Origin: Kocuria massiliensis
GTDB taxonomy: Bacteria; Actinomycetota; Actinomycetes; Actinomycetales; Micrococcaceae
DNA length: 64,000 bases
NCBI RefSeq assembly: GCF_900169715.1
Contig: NZ_LT835160.1
Location: 372,001-436,000, forward strand
Reading direction: 5' to 3'
Part shown: in pieces, positions 7,932 to 15,986 of the stretch
Numbering within the stretch: position 1 is the stretch's first letter
Layout of the letters: each line of letters opens with the position of its first letter
The notes under the pieces: model-generated
The model's input: the letters and a program-made list of their open reading frames with translations, nothing else
Database searches by the model: none
Told to the model about the DNA's origin: nothing
Position numbers and translations under genes: made by a program

Positions 7932-9227
7932 ATGGACTCGTCCACGGAGGATCTTCCGGTCATCGTTCTAGGCGCTGGACCCATAGGCCTAGCCTGCGCG
8001 GCTGAACTACGTGGCCGCGATCAGTCCGTCCTGGTACTCGAACAGTCAGATCGTGTTGCCGAGAATGTGCATCAATGGGCACATGTGCGCATGTTTTCCC
8101 CCTGGGAGGAGCTGGTCTCTGCTGCTGGGGTCAAACAACTAGGGGCGCAGTGGAAGCCGCCCAAGGCCTCTATCTACCCCACGGGTCAGCAGTGGGTCAG
8201 CCAGTACCTAGATCCACTGGGGCAGGCATTGGCCGACTGGATTAGATTTGACCGTCGCGTTGTTGGGGTATCCCGCCTAGACCGGGATTTGCTAGTTGAG
8301 TCAGGTCGAGCCGAACAACCCTTTGTCATACATGCCCTCCGGCCTGATGGGGTCATCGAGCGGGCCTTAGCTCGTGCGGTGGTTGATACGACCGGGACGT
8401 GGCAACGACCTAGCCCGCTCGGTTCTGAAGGATATCCGGTGGCTGGGGAAATCGACCATGCGGACCGAATCGTTCACTCGATGCCTGATCCTGCTGACCC
8501 GTGCTGGGCTGGACAGAAGGTGGCTGTTCTCGGTTCAGGTGCCTCAGCACTGACATCGTTGGTGGCGTTGACCCGCCAGGGTGAAAATGCTGCATCTTCG
8601 GTGGTGTGGGCAGTGCGGCGAGGCTCCATCGATCAAGCTCTCGGCGGCGGAGAAAATGACGAGCTTCCTGCCCGTGCAGCACTGGGAGATAAGGTTCGTC
8701 GAGCAATTTCCGACGGAAGGATTACCGTCATCACCCGGTTCAGGGCAGCTGCAGTTCACCCTGAGGCTGAGGATACGGTAGCTCTGGTCTCCTCAGACGG
8801 AGACACGATAGAGGGGTTGAACCGGATCGTATGTGCCACCGGGTTCCGCCCAGATCATTCTTTTCTCTCCGAGGTCCGCCTGGATTTAGACCGGCAACTA
8901 GAAGCTCCTGCTGGTATCGCTGCAGATATTGACCCGAATTGGCATTCTTGTGGATCGGTACCGGCGCATGGATACCGCTCCTTGGAGCAACCGGATGCAG
9001 GTCTTTTCATCGCCGGGATCAAATCGTATGGTCGAGCTCCGTCATTTTTGGCGATGACTGGTTTTGAACAGGTTCGTTCCATTGCCGCCTACTTGGCAGG
9101 GGATATTCAAGCCGCTCAAAGTGTGCAACTAAACCTTCCGGAGACCGGAGTATGCGGTGGTACCGGTGATTTCGACGCCGAACCTGAAGTTTGCTGCAAC
9201 GGCTCTGAGGGGAGGATCTCACGGTGA
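7932..9227 (+). CDS. ArsO-like FAD/NAD(P)-binding flavoprotein
   Basis: A 431-residue flavoprotein. The N-terminus has VLGAGPIGLACAAEL (FAD dinucleotide-binding motif), and a second Rossmann motif VAVLGSGASALTSL lies near residue 200. A late ATG-type motif GLNRIVCATGFRPD follows at about residue 300. This layout matches class B-like flavin monooxygenases found in actinobacterial ars operons (ArsO type). The C-terminal tail is unusual, with four cysteines in VCGGTGDF...EVCCNG. GGAGG precedes the ATG by 7 bases. It overlaps the ACR3 gene by 4 bases. The reaction is not established; a role in arsenical oxidation or redox is inferred from context. Confidence 0.75.
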   Translation: MDSSTEDLPVIVLGAGPIGLACAAELRGRDQSVLVLEQSDRVAENVHQWAHVRMFSPWEELVSAAGVKQLGAQWKPPKASIYPTGQQWVSQYLDPLGQALADWIRFDRRVVGVSRLDRDLLVESGRAEQPFVIHALRPDGVIERALARAVVDTTGTWQRPSPLGSEGYPVAGEIDHADRIVHSMPDPADPCWAGQKVAVLGSGASALTSLVALTRQGENAASSVVWAVRRGSIDQALGGGENDELPARAALGDKVRRAISDGRITVITRFRAAAVHPEAEDTVALVSSDGDTIEGLNRIVCATGFRPDHSFLSEVRLDLDRQLEAPAGIAADIDPNWHSCGSVPAHGYRSLEQPDAGLFIAGIKSYGRAPSFLAMTGFEQVRSIAAYLAGDIQAAQSVQLNLPETGVCGGTGDFDAEPEVCCNGSEGRISR

Positions 9228-10288
9228 GCGTTGATTCAGCGACAGACGGGCGGCTGTCGGCCCTGGACAGGTTCCTGCCGGTGTGGATCATTCTAGCCAT
9301 GATCGCTGGTCTGGGGTTAGGCCGGTTGGTTCCAGGTTTGGGTGTAGGCCTGTCTGCAATGGAGGTCCAAGGCGTGTCCTTGCCGATTGCCCTGGGGCTA
9401 TTGGTGATGATGTACCCGGTGCTGGCCAAGGTCCGGTACGACCGGCTCGGTCACGTCACCTCAGATAAACCCATGCTGGTCTCATCCTTAATTCTGAATT
9501 GGGTCGTGGGACCGGCCGTGATGTTCGCTCTGGCGTGGATTTTTCTCCCGGACCTACCGGCATATCGAACCGGCCTGATCATCGTCGGACTGGCCCGCTG
9601 TATTGCTATGGTCATCATCTGGAATGACCTGGCCTGCGGAGACCGAGAGGCGGCGGCCGTGCTGGTGGCGATCAATTCCGTCTTTCAGGTCATTGCCTTC
9701 GCTGGGCTGGGCTGGTTCTATCTCAATGTTCTGCCTGGCTGGCTTGGATTACCGCAGGCTCATCTGGATGTTTCGGCTGTCAGCATCGCCGGATCCGTGC
9801 TGGTCTTTCTCGGGATACCTCTAGTGGCCGGGTTCCTCTCGCGTGGCATTGGTGAGCGCCGCTGGGGCCGAAAAGCCTACGAAACCTCGTTCCTACCGAA
9901 GATCGGGCCTCTGGCTCTCTACGGGTTACTGTTCACCATCGTGGTTCTTTTCGCTCTACAAGGTGATCAGATCGCCCACCGGCCAGTGGATGTCGCACGT
10001 ATTGCCATACCCCTGCTCGCATATTTTGTGATCATGTGGGGTGCAGGATATCTCCTGGGAAGGGCCTTGCACTTTTCTTATCAACGGACCACGACGCTGG
10101 CTTTCACCGCCGCGGGCAACAATTTCGAACTGGCGATCGCCGTATCGATCGCGACTTTCGGCGCCTCTAGCGGACAGGCCCTGGCAGGAGTCATTGGGCC
10201 GTTGATCGAAGTACCTGCCCTCATCGGCCTCGTTTATGTAACCCTGGCTTTGCGCCGTCAATATCCCCATCAGGAGGTTTCTCCATGA
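9224..10288 (+). CDS. acr3: ACR3-family arsenite efflux permease
   Basis: A 354-residue membrane protein with about ten hydrophobic helices. It begins LSALDRFLPVWIILAMIAGLGLGRLVPG and contains ARCIAMVIIWNDLACGD, the conserved helix-4 region with the arsenite-binding cysteine of ACR3 pumps. TTTLAFTAAGNNFELAIAVSIATFG near the C-terminus is also typical. It exports As(III) driven by the proton motive force. The GTG start overlaps the flavoprotein stop and the ArsC gene overlaps its own end, so the three are translationally coupled. Confidence 0.95.
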   Translation: MSVDSATDGRLSALDRFLPVWIILAMIAGLGLGRLVPGLGVGLSAMEVQGVSLPIALGLLVMMYPVLAKVRYDRLGHVTSDKPMLVSSLILNWVVGPAVMFALAWIFLPDLPAYRTGLIIVGLARCIAMVIIWNDLACGDREAAAVLVAINSVFQVIAFAGLGWFYLNVLPGWLGLPQAHLDVSAVSIAGSVLVFLGIPLVAGFLSRGIGERRWGRKAYETSFLPKIGPLALYGLLFTIVVLFALQGDQIAHRPVDVARIAIPLLAYFVIMWGAGYLLGRALHFSYQRTTTLAFTAAGNNFELAIAVSIATFGASSGQALAGVIGPLIEVPALIGLVYVTLALRRQYPHQEVSP

Positions 10289-10707
10289 CCGATCCTCGCC
10301 CATGCGTGCTATTCGTCTGCGTGAAAAACGCTGGCAAATCTCAGATGGCTGCTGCTTTGACTCGCCTGTATTCCAACGGACGCGTGATCGTCCACTCAGC
10401 CGGAACACAACCTGGCCAGGGACTTAACCAAGCCTCGGAAGCAACCGTGGCCGAGGTGGGCGCCTCGTTCGACGGCGAACACCCCAAAGCTATAGACGCG
10501 AAGCTGCTTCGGGAGGCTAATCGGATCATCATTATCGGCACCGAAGCTCATGTTGAACCTATTGAAGGTATGACAGGTTCAATACAGAGATGGGAGACTG
10601 TTGAGCCTTCTCGCCAGGGCATTGAAGGCCAGGAGCGCATGCGATTGATTCGTGACGATATCTCCCTACGAGTTCAAGCACTCCTGGCAGAGCTTGAGAC
10701 GGACTAA
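10285..10707 (+). CDS. arsC: ArsC-like low-molecular-weight phosphatase-family protein
   Basis: A 140-residue protein of the LMW protein-tyrosine-phosphatase/arsenate reductase fold. The P-loop reads CVKNAGKS at residues 11-18, so the usual CX5R arginine is lysine. The canonical DP acid loop is replaced by ETVEPSRQG. I recall CVKNGGKS variants among actinobacterial members, so this may be a subfamily trait and not decay. It should reduce As(V) to As(III) for the adjacent pump, probably with mycothiol or thioredoxin; this is inferred. It starts by a 4-base ATGA overlap with acr3 and ends the operon. Confidence 0.8.
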   Translation: MTDPRPCVLFVCVKNAGKSQMAAALTRLYSNGRVIVHSAGTQPGQGLNQASEATVAEVGASFDGEHPKAIDAKLLREANRIIIIGTEAHVEPIEGMTGSIQRWETVEPSRQGIEGQERMRLIRDDISLRVQALLAELETD

Positions 10708-10896
10708 ATTCTACGAACGGGCTCACATTTCTATCAGTGGCCCCTGTCAGCGAAGCGCATTGGTAAAGGCAAGACTCTTTTAGGTGCTTATCATTTGCAG
10801 GCGGGTCTATTACGCTATGGCGTACCGGATGGTCCTATATACTATCTAACGGGCACCCCGAATAGTTCCGCCTTCTCCGCCGTTGTATGTACGCCA

Positions 10897-11145
10897 TCAT
10901 TTTGACGATCTATCCGCCATTTCCCATGGAACGAAATTCCTAATCCAGAATAGGGGGCCGTTAGCTACAGAGAATGCGATTGAGGCCAAAACCATGATGG
11001 CTGTGTAAGCAGTCATGGCATAGCTTCGTGCTTGAGGATCGTTTTCGCGGCCAGGTTCGATTTCGACGACCTTGCGGTAGTAATTGCGAGCTTTCATCGT
11101 CTTCCCCTGATCGAGAAGTGAGTTGGCATGGTGGTAGATAGACAT
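10897..11145 (-). CDS. Small helical protein with C-terminal membrane segment
   Basis: An 82-residue protein. Residues 1-40 resemble a single tetratricopeptide-like helical pair (HHANSLLDQGKTMKARNYYRKVVEIEPG); residues about 45-68 form one hydrophobic helix. GAAGGG lies 9 bases before the ATG at 11145; a second ATG at 11154 is too close to it. It is the last gene before the right repeat of the tRNA-Lys island. The frame open to 11484 is an artefact of antisense tRNA sequence. Function unknown. Confidence 0.6.
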   Translation of the reverse strand: MSIYHHANSLLDQGKTMKARNYYRKVVEIEPGRENDPQARSYAMTAYTAIMVLASIAFSVANGPLFWIRNFVPWEMADRSSK

Positions 11146-11257
11146 GGGCCTCATCCCTTCTATATGGACACGGCGACCGAGCTGTTGCGGCAAAGATGAT
11201 GACGACTCTTGATCGGCGACTGAGCCGTGCACAAATGAGGGTGCAGTGAGTCGTTTG

Positions 11258-11299
11258 ATCCGTGGGTCGTGGGTTCGAGCCCCACAGGGCGCACCGTGT
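11258..11299 (+). repeat. Right copy of 42-bp direct repeat (putative attR)
   Basis: Identical over 42 bases to 6607-6648. Only the 3' third of tRNA-Lys is present, so this is a displaced tRNA fragment and not a second tRNA gene. Together the copies delimit a 4.65-kb island carrying arsenic resistance. Confidence 0.85.
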
Positions 11300-11305
11300 G
11301 AGGGG

Positions 11306-11337
11306 ACCCCGTTCCAGCTTCGGCTGGGGCGGGGTTT
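11306..11337 (+). terminator. Second copy of the tRNA-Lys terminator
   Basis: ACCCCGTTCCAG pairs with CTGGGGCGGGGT and TT follows. It is nearly the same as the hairpin after tRNA-Lys and is probably the original chromosomal terminator displaced by integration. Confidence 0.7.
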
Positions 11338-11339
11338 CT

Positions 11340-12562
11340 GTTTATGATCGGCCGGTGAGTATATAGATCGACGTCGAGAATACTTCGCCAAGCAGAACCC
11401 ACCGGCCGGTGTTTTGCAGATGGTCATCAATAACGCCCCTCCACCTGACGGGCCGAGCTGGGCGCCGATATCGGTCGGCCTCATGACTATGGCAAGGAGA
11501 ACCCACGGTCATGTGAGAAATGTTGCCGCGATGGACGGCGACTGGCCGGAGCATCGGAGCGACTTCCGGAGCCCGGAGCTTCCGAGAATCTCCGACATAG
11601 GCGGTCGCAAGGTTTTTCCGAACGGTAAACCGCCTTTGAACGAACGCGATTCAGCGGCAATTTCATCGTCTGGACATCGCCGTTAAGCCACGTAAGTGTT
11701 TGGCGGCATCGACCCATTCCCGGGCGGTGACAATCCGGCAAACGGCACCTTCCGCTTTCCTCCGATGTTACCTGACATAGTCTGCGCGAGCCCAAAGACG
11801 CAGCGCAACGTCATTCTTCAGATGTCTCCTGTCGTAGTCAGCGACGGACGACTCGGCAGCACCAGTATTCACAAGCTTTACCGAAGACCAACCTGGCCCA
11901 ACCCTGCAGCCTTCTCATGTCTGCCACATTTTTCGCAACGCATGAGGCGGTAGAAAACGTGGGCGCGAGTCAGAACGGCATCGGCGTCGGCATGGTATCC
12001 CTCTTCGATCTCAGGGAGCTTCTTCTCCGTCGCAAGGTAGTGACCGGGGGGGGCAGCGCGGTGCCTGCACTTCAGAACCGGCTGATCTTCCCCTCCACCA
12101 CCACTGGTCCTACTCAAACCTCAAGGTCAGAAAGCCCGAGCTCGTAAAGCGTCGAAGGTGCCAGACTAAGCAACCGGACGGCATCCGAGACCCACAGATA
12201 TTGCTTGTCAATGAAGACCGCTGCACGTAGTCACCTTTCGGTGAGAAACTTCGACGCATACCCCATGGAATCATCACTTGACGATCGCCGTGTAGTGAAC
12301 ATTGCTTTCCACATCTCAATTTCAGCGAAATCGAACCATGCGCATCGTAGAATAATTTCAGAGTTGCACTACATTCTGACCGGAACATCCGGCAATTGCC
12401 CCCGTACGCCCCAAGGTGCACAGACAGTAACGATTCGATAACAATTTTCACCGCGCCTAGATTCAGGTTGAATAAACAGGCTATGTTGCAATTGCGGCCC
12501 GAAGCGATTCGCCTGCCCATCGCCATCTATTTCAAGAACTAGCAGAATAGGTAAACTTCGAA
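11340..12562. other. 1.2-kb stretch without a convincing gene
   Basis: Only short frames occur on either strand; none has a ribosome site with a credible protein. One minus-strand frame near 11880-12110 contains a CEKCGRH cysteine pair, which could be a fragment of an older gene. A run of eight G lies at about 12048-12055. I read this as decayed DNA at the island border. Confidence 0.5.
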
Positions 12563-13105
12563 ATTAAATTCGCGCACCACAAGTCCCTAACTGCCGGAGC
12601 AGTCATCGTCTCCCTCGCGCTGTCAGCAGGCGGATTCGCACCCGCCATGGCAGCAACCAATGCCGAAGCCCACGGAAACATTGTGCAGTCGGCCGCTACC
12701 ACTCCTAATGGTCAGATTTCAGAAGAGCAATTTCAACACACAATGCGGGTTCTCGATCAGCTTCCCGAAGATCTAAAGACAGCAGATCCCAAGACCACTC
12801 CCAACTACGAGCAGAGATTGACCGAAGCCATCAACAAGATTGAAGGCGCCGAATCCAGCGGCATTACGACGTATGTGAATTGGATATCCTGCGGAGCGGC
12901 TCTCGCCGGTGTGGTAGCTCAGTATGGAATTCCAGTAGGCAAGGTCGTGAAATGGCTCAAAGATGGCTACAAGATTTTCGGCGGGATTAAAGGCTTGATC
13001 GCTGCAATCCGTAGCGGGGCTGCTATTGCCGAAATCGGTGAAGACGCGGTTAAGGTCCTCGAGGGAATCCTCGGAGTCGACGGGGTCGTCACAGCCTGCA
13101 GCTAA
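12563..13105 (+). CDS. Secreted helical protein, unknown function
   Basis: The frame opens after a TAG at 12548, and upstream of the first ATG (12647) it encodes a clear signal peptide: KFAHHKSLTAGAVIVSLALS, then GGFAPAMA before the cleavage site. Initiation would then be at an ATT codon (12563), which is rare. Starting at 12647 would remove the signal. The mature part, about 150 residues, has an acidic helical half and a hydrophobic, Gly/Ile-rich half (VGKVVKWLKDGYKIFGGIKG), with two cysteines (WISCG and the C-terminal TACS). The next gene is a membrane protein 75 bases on. It may be a secreted antimicrobial or surface-active protein, but this is speculation. Confidence 0.6.
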   Translation: MKFAHHKSLTAGAVIVSLALSAGGFAPAMAATNAEAHGNIVQSAATTPNGQISEEQFQHTMRVLDQLPEDLKTADPKTTPNYEQRLTEAINKIEGAESSGITTYVNWISCGAALAGVVAQYGIPVGKVVKWLKDGYKIFGGIKGLIAAIRSGAAIAEIGEDAVKVLEGILGVDGVVTACS

Positions 13106-13180
13106 AATAGATTTCACCGCCGTGCGCCCCGAGGAACAAACTCGGTCGCCCTCGGGGCGCACCTTCATTTGGGAGGTTTC

Positions 13181-13750
13181 ATGGCTTTCGAACCCGTTTC
13201 GCTTAAGTACGCACTGTCAGGCTCAGTCTTCATCGGTTCTCTCAATGCTGTTCCCGTATTCGTCGCTATTCTTCTCCTCAATCTTGCTCTCGTACGAGAT
13301 CCAGAACGATTGACTATTGGCTCCCTCATCGTGACCGCGATTGTGATCGGAGTTTTAGGCACCTGCTTGACAACGTTGATGAACCGTCACGAACAGGTGA
13401 AACAGCAAAAAACGATGCCGCATGGGCCGGTTGTTGCGGTGACTGAGTTGGCCGGCATGACGATTGCAGGTGCCGTTGTTACACCATTATTCGGGATGGA
13501 TCCCCAGTTCATTTGGGTTGGTGCCGCAGCAGGGTTGCTGGGGTCGCTACCGAGCTTTTTTGTTTTATCTCCATGGAAAGCGAGCGAGTCCGAGGAAGAC
13601 TTTCAGCGACGCAACAAGGCTTTCGGAAATATGACTCGCGAAACGGCTCAGGAGTACAAAGAAGAACTCCGACAGAAACAACAAGACAAATTAGAGAAGA
13701 AGCATGGTGACCCCTGGAACCAGGGTCGAAACCAGGGCTGGTGGAAATAG
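13181..13750 (+). CDS. Four-helix membrane protein with charged tail
   Basis: A 189-residue protein. Hydrophobic helices lie at about 15-35, 43-65, 85-105 and 110-128. A strongly charged tail follows (KEELRQKQQDKLEKKHGD). GGGAGG lies 5 bases before the ATG at 13181, so the TTG at 13169 is not needed. It follows the secreted-protein gene on the same strand and could be its transporter or immunity partner; that rests only on adjacency. No family recognised. Confidence 0.65.
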   Translation: MAFEPVSLKYALSGSVFIGSLNAVPVFVAILLLNLALVRDPERLTIGSLIVTAIVIGVLGTCLTTLMNRHEQVKQQKTMPHGPVVAVTELAGMTIAGAVVTPLFGMDPQFIWVGAAAGLLGSLPSFFVLSPWKASESEEDFQRRNKAFGNMTRETAQEYKEELRQKQQDKLEKKHGDPWNQGRNQGWWK

Positions 13751-13897
13751 TCTGCGGAGAGTACACATCATTTCAGTCAGCATGTCGAGTTGCATGAGCC
13801 CGGAGATGCGACCGTGACAGTCAAATGTTCGCCAGTCACGTGAGGCTCCGCTTTCGAACCCTCGACCGGTCCAGCCTGTCCGGTGTATAGGTGAAGC

Positions 13898-14248
13898 ATG
13901 AACATTGTCGTCAAACGCATCTATGACCAATCCAGCCACAATGATGGAACACGCGTTCTGGTCGACAGGATTTGGCCCCGCGGCATTCGCAAAGAAGACG
14001 CCGAGCTCGATGACTGGAACAAAGACGTCGCCCCCTCCACCGAACTGCGCAAATGGTACGGGCATGATCCGGACAAGTTCGATGAATTCTCCCGCCGATA
14101 CCACGATGAGTTAGCCACCGAAGCCGGTCGACAGGCCCTGCAAGAACTGCGTCAGTGCGTCAAAGGAAAACGCCTGACGCTACTGACTGCTGCCAAAGAC
14201 GTCGAACACAGCCATCCCACGGTTCTCGCGCAGATTCTCTCCGAGTAA
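13898..14248 (+). CDS. DUF488 family protein
   Basis: A 116-residue protein with the hallmark start of DUF488: VKRIYDQSSHNDGTRVLVDRIWPRG, followed by KWYGHDPDKFDEFSRRYHDEL and a C-terminal LTLLTAAKDVEHSHPTVL. Length is that of the family, whose biochemical function is not established. It stands alone on the plus strand. Confidence 0.9.
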   Translation: MNIVVKRIYDQSSHNDGTRVLVDRIWPRGIRKEDAELDDWNKDVAPSTELRKWYGHDPDKFDEFSRRYHDELATEAGRQALQELRQCVKGKRLTLLTAAKDVEHSHPTVLAQILSE

Positions 14249-14335
14249 GTAACGAGCTAAGTGCCAGACGCCACGACACGCCCACCTTTTCTACCGACAC
14301 GGCAAATCCAGCTACGTCACCCTCAATACACCTGC

Positions 14336-15022
14336 TCAGCTCTTAGCTTTGAGCCGCCTCAACCAGACAGATAGAAGACGAGTCTCTTCCTCTCCCAGAA
14401 CCTCCGGGTGGGCCCCAGCGAACTCCAGCACTGAGGCAATCGAGTCTCCCCCATCATCATGGCGATGGGTTCCGGTGACTGTCGCGAGGACGCCGTCACG
14501 AACGGCACGGGACAGTTCAGGATCGGGTTTGGCGCATACAATCTGGCGCAATGTCACGCCAACATTGGTAGCGAGAATATGCGCGGCGGCCTGCTCCGAA
14601 GAAACCACAAGACGGTGCTGGGCAGCCGCTTGTGCCGTCAGATCGCGAAGAATCGCACTAGCTTTATTTTGCGCTGCAGGGATAAATCCAGGACGTACGG
14701 TTCCATACATCAAGGTGTAGAAGCCGGGATTCGCCAAACCAAAATCCACATGGACGTCCCAACCATGCCGTAGGTCCTGAATAGGGTCGCCAGATGACTC
14801 CATGGCCGACTTTTGGCCTAGGTACATGTCGAAGCCACGCTCAGTGACTGCTTCGATCAGGCCTTGCTTGGAACCGAAGAAGTGGTAGAGCGTCGGCATC
14901 TTCACCCCAACCATCGAACACACTTCGCGCAGGGAGATGTCTTCTCCTGGGGTGGTAGCCACGAGCTCCGCTGCGGCTTCAATGAGCCGATCTCGGGTAT
15001 CTCTTGCCGCCTGCTGTGCCAT
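14336..15022 (-). CDS. TetR/AcrR-family repressor
   Basis: A 228-residue regulator. The N-terminal helix-turn-helix reads TRDRLIEAAAELVATTPGEDISLREVCSMVGVKMPTLYHFFGSKQGLIEAV; the rest is a helical ligand-binding domain. The ATG at 15022 lies 64 bases from a divergent SDR gene, with a palindrome between them, so it most likely represses that gene. Ligand unknown. Confidence 0.9.
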   Translation of the reverse strand: MAQQAARDTRDRLIEAAAELVATTPGEDISLREVCSMVGVKMPTLYHFFGSKQGLIEAVTERGFDMYLGQKSAMESSGDPIQDLRHGWDVHVDFGLANPGFYTLMYGTVRPGFIPAAQNKASAILRDLTAQAAAQHRLVVSSEQAAAHILATNVGVTLRQIVCAKPDPELSRAVRDGVLATVTGTHRHDDGGDSIASVLEFAGAHPEVLGEEETRLLSVWLRRLKAKS

Positions 15023-15038
15023 ACTGTTAGATTAGCTC

Positions 15039-15061
15039 ATATACCACTGATATGGGTATAT
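15039..15061. promoter_or_regulatory. Inverted repeat, putative TetR operator
   Basis: ATATACC and GGTATAT are arranged as an inverted repeat with 9 bases between them, inside the divergent promoter region of the TetR gene and the SDR gene. Size and position fit a TetR-family operator. Confidence 0.55.
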
Positions 15062-15086
15062 ATATCGTCGTTATGGAGGCAGTGAC

Positions 15087-15842
15087 ATGAACACACGCAC
15101 TCTCAAAGGCAAAAACGTCCTGATTGCCGGTGGCGGCAAGAACCTTGGCGGTCTCATTGCCCGCCAATCGGCGCAAGCCGGAGCCAACGTCGCAATCCAC
15201 TTCAACTCGGATTCCAGCAAAGACGACGCACAAGCCACCCTCAGGGCTGTTGAAGCGGAGGGAGTCAACGGTGCCATTTTCCAAGGAGATCTCACGGATC
15301 CCGGAAACATCGCTCGTCTTTTCACCGACGCAGAGCAGGCACTGGGCCAGATTGATGTCGCCGTGAATACGACGGGCAAGGTTCTTCGTAAACCCATCGT
15401 TGAAACCACCGAAGCCGAATACGACTCGATGTTCGACATCAACGCGAAGGCCGCCTACTTCTTCATTAAAGAAGCAGGCAAGCATCTGGCCGACGACGGC
15501 AAGATCATCACGATCGTCACCGCTCTACTCGGGGCATTTACAGACGGCTATTCAACGTACGCCGGCGGTAAGAGTCCGGTCGAGCACTTCACTCGAGCCG
15601 CGGCCAAGGAATACGTGGACCGCGGAATCTCCGTGACCGCCATTGCTCCCGGCCCCATGGACACGCCGTTCTTCTATGGCCAAGAAACTCCGGAACGCGT
15701 CGAATTCCACAAGTCTCAGGCCATGGGCAATCAGCTCACCCAAATCGAAGACATCGCCCCTATCGTGAACTTCTTGGCAACTGATGGCTGGTGGATTACC
15801 GGACAAACGATCTTCGCCAACGGTGGATATACCACCCGATAA
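15087..15842 (+). CDS. Short-chain dehydrogenase/reductase
   Basis: A 251-residue classical SDR. NAD(P) binding is shown by VLIAGGGKNLGG at residues 11-22, and the catalytic pair by YAGGK (about residues 158-162). The usual catalytic serine region reads IVTALLGAF, without serine, which may affect activity. PGPMDTPF and WITGQTIFANGG near the end are typical of the family. It is divergent from the TetR regulator and followed by a strong terminator, so it is a single-gene unit. Substrate unknown. Confidence 0.9.
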   Translation: MNTRTLKGKNVLIAGGGKNLGGLIARQSAQAGANVAIHFNSDSSKDDAQATLRAVEAEGVNGAIFQGDLTDPGNIARLFTDAEQALGQIDVAVNTTGKVLRKPIVETTEAEYDSMFDINAKAAYFFIKEAGKHLADDGKIITIVTALLGAFTDGYSTYAGGKSPVEHFTRAAAKEYVDRGISVTAIAPGPMDTPFFYGQETPERVEFHKSQAMGNQLTQIEDIAPIVNFLATDGWWITGQTIFANGGYTTR

Positions 15843-15865
15843 AACTCATCGCCATACAACCCCAT

Positions 15866-15897
15866 TGCATGGCCCTGCCACTCGGCAGGGCCATGCA
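15866..15897 (+). terminator. Terminator after the SDR gene
   Basis: A perfect 14-bp stem (TGCATGGCCCTGCC with GGCAGGGCCATGCA) with a 4-base loop. There is no long T run, so efficiency is uncertain. Confidence 0.65.
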
Positions 15898-15986
15898 CAC
15901 TAGGGTTAGAGCACCTTTCCCATGCCCACATCCCCCTGCCGAAGAGCATTCCCTTGATCACAAACCGACTCAGCAGCCTGAACACG

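Noticed and set aside
11244-11300. Apparent second tRNA-Lys
   Set aside because: Only the anticodon-stem to 3' end is present; the acceptor 5' strand and D arm are missing. It is a displaced integration-site fragment.
11160-11484. Open frames containing VRPVGLEPTTHG on the minus strand at both repeat copies
   Set aside because: This peptide comes from antisense tRNA sequence and is a known annotation artefact.
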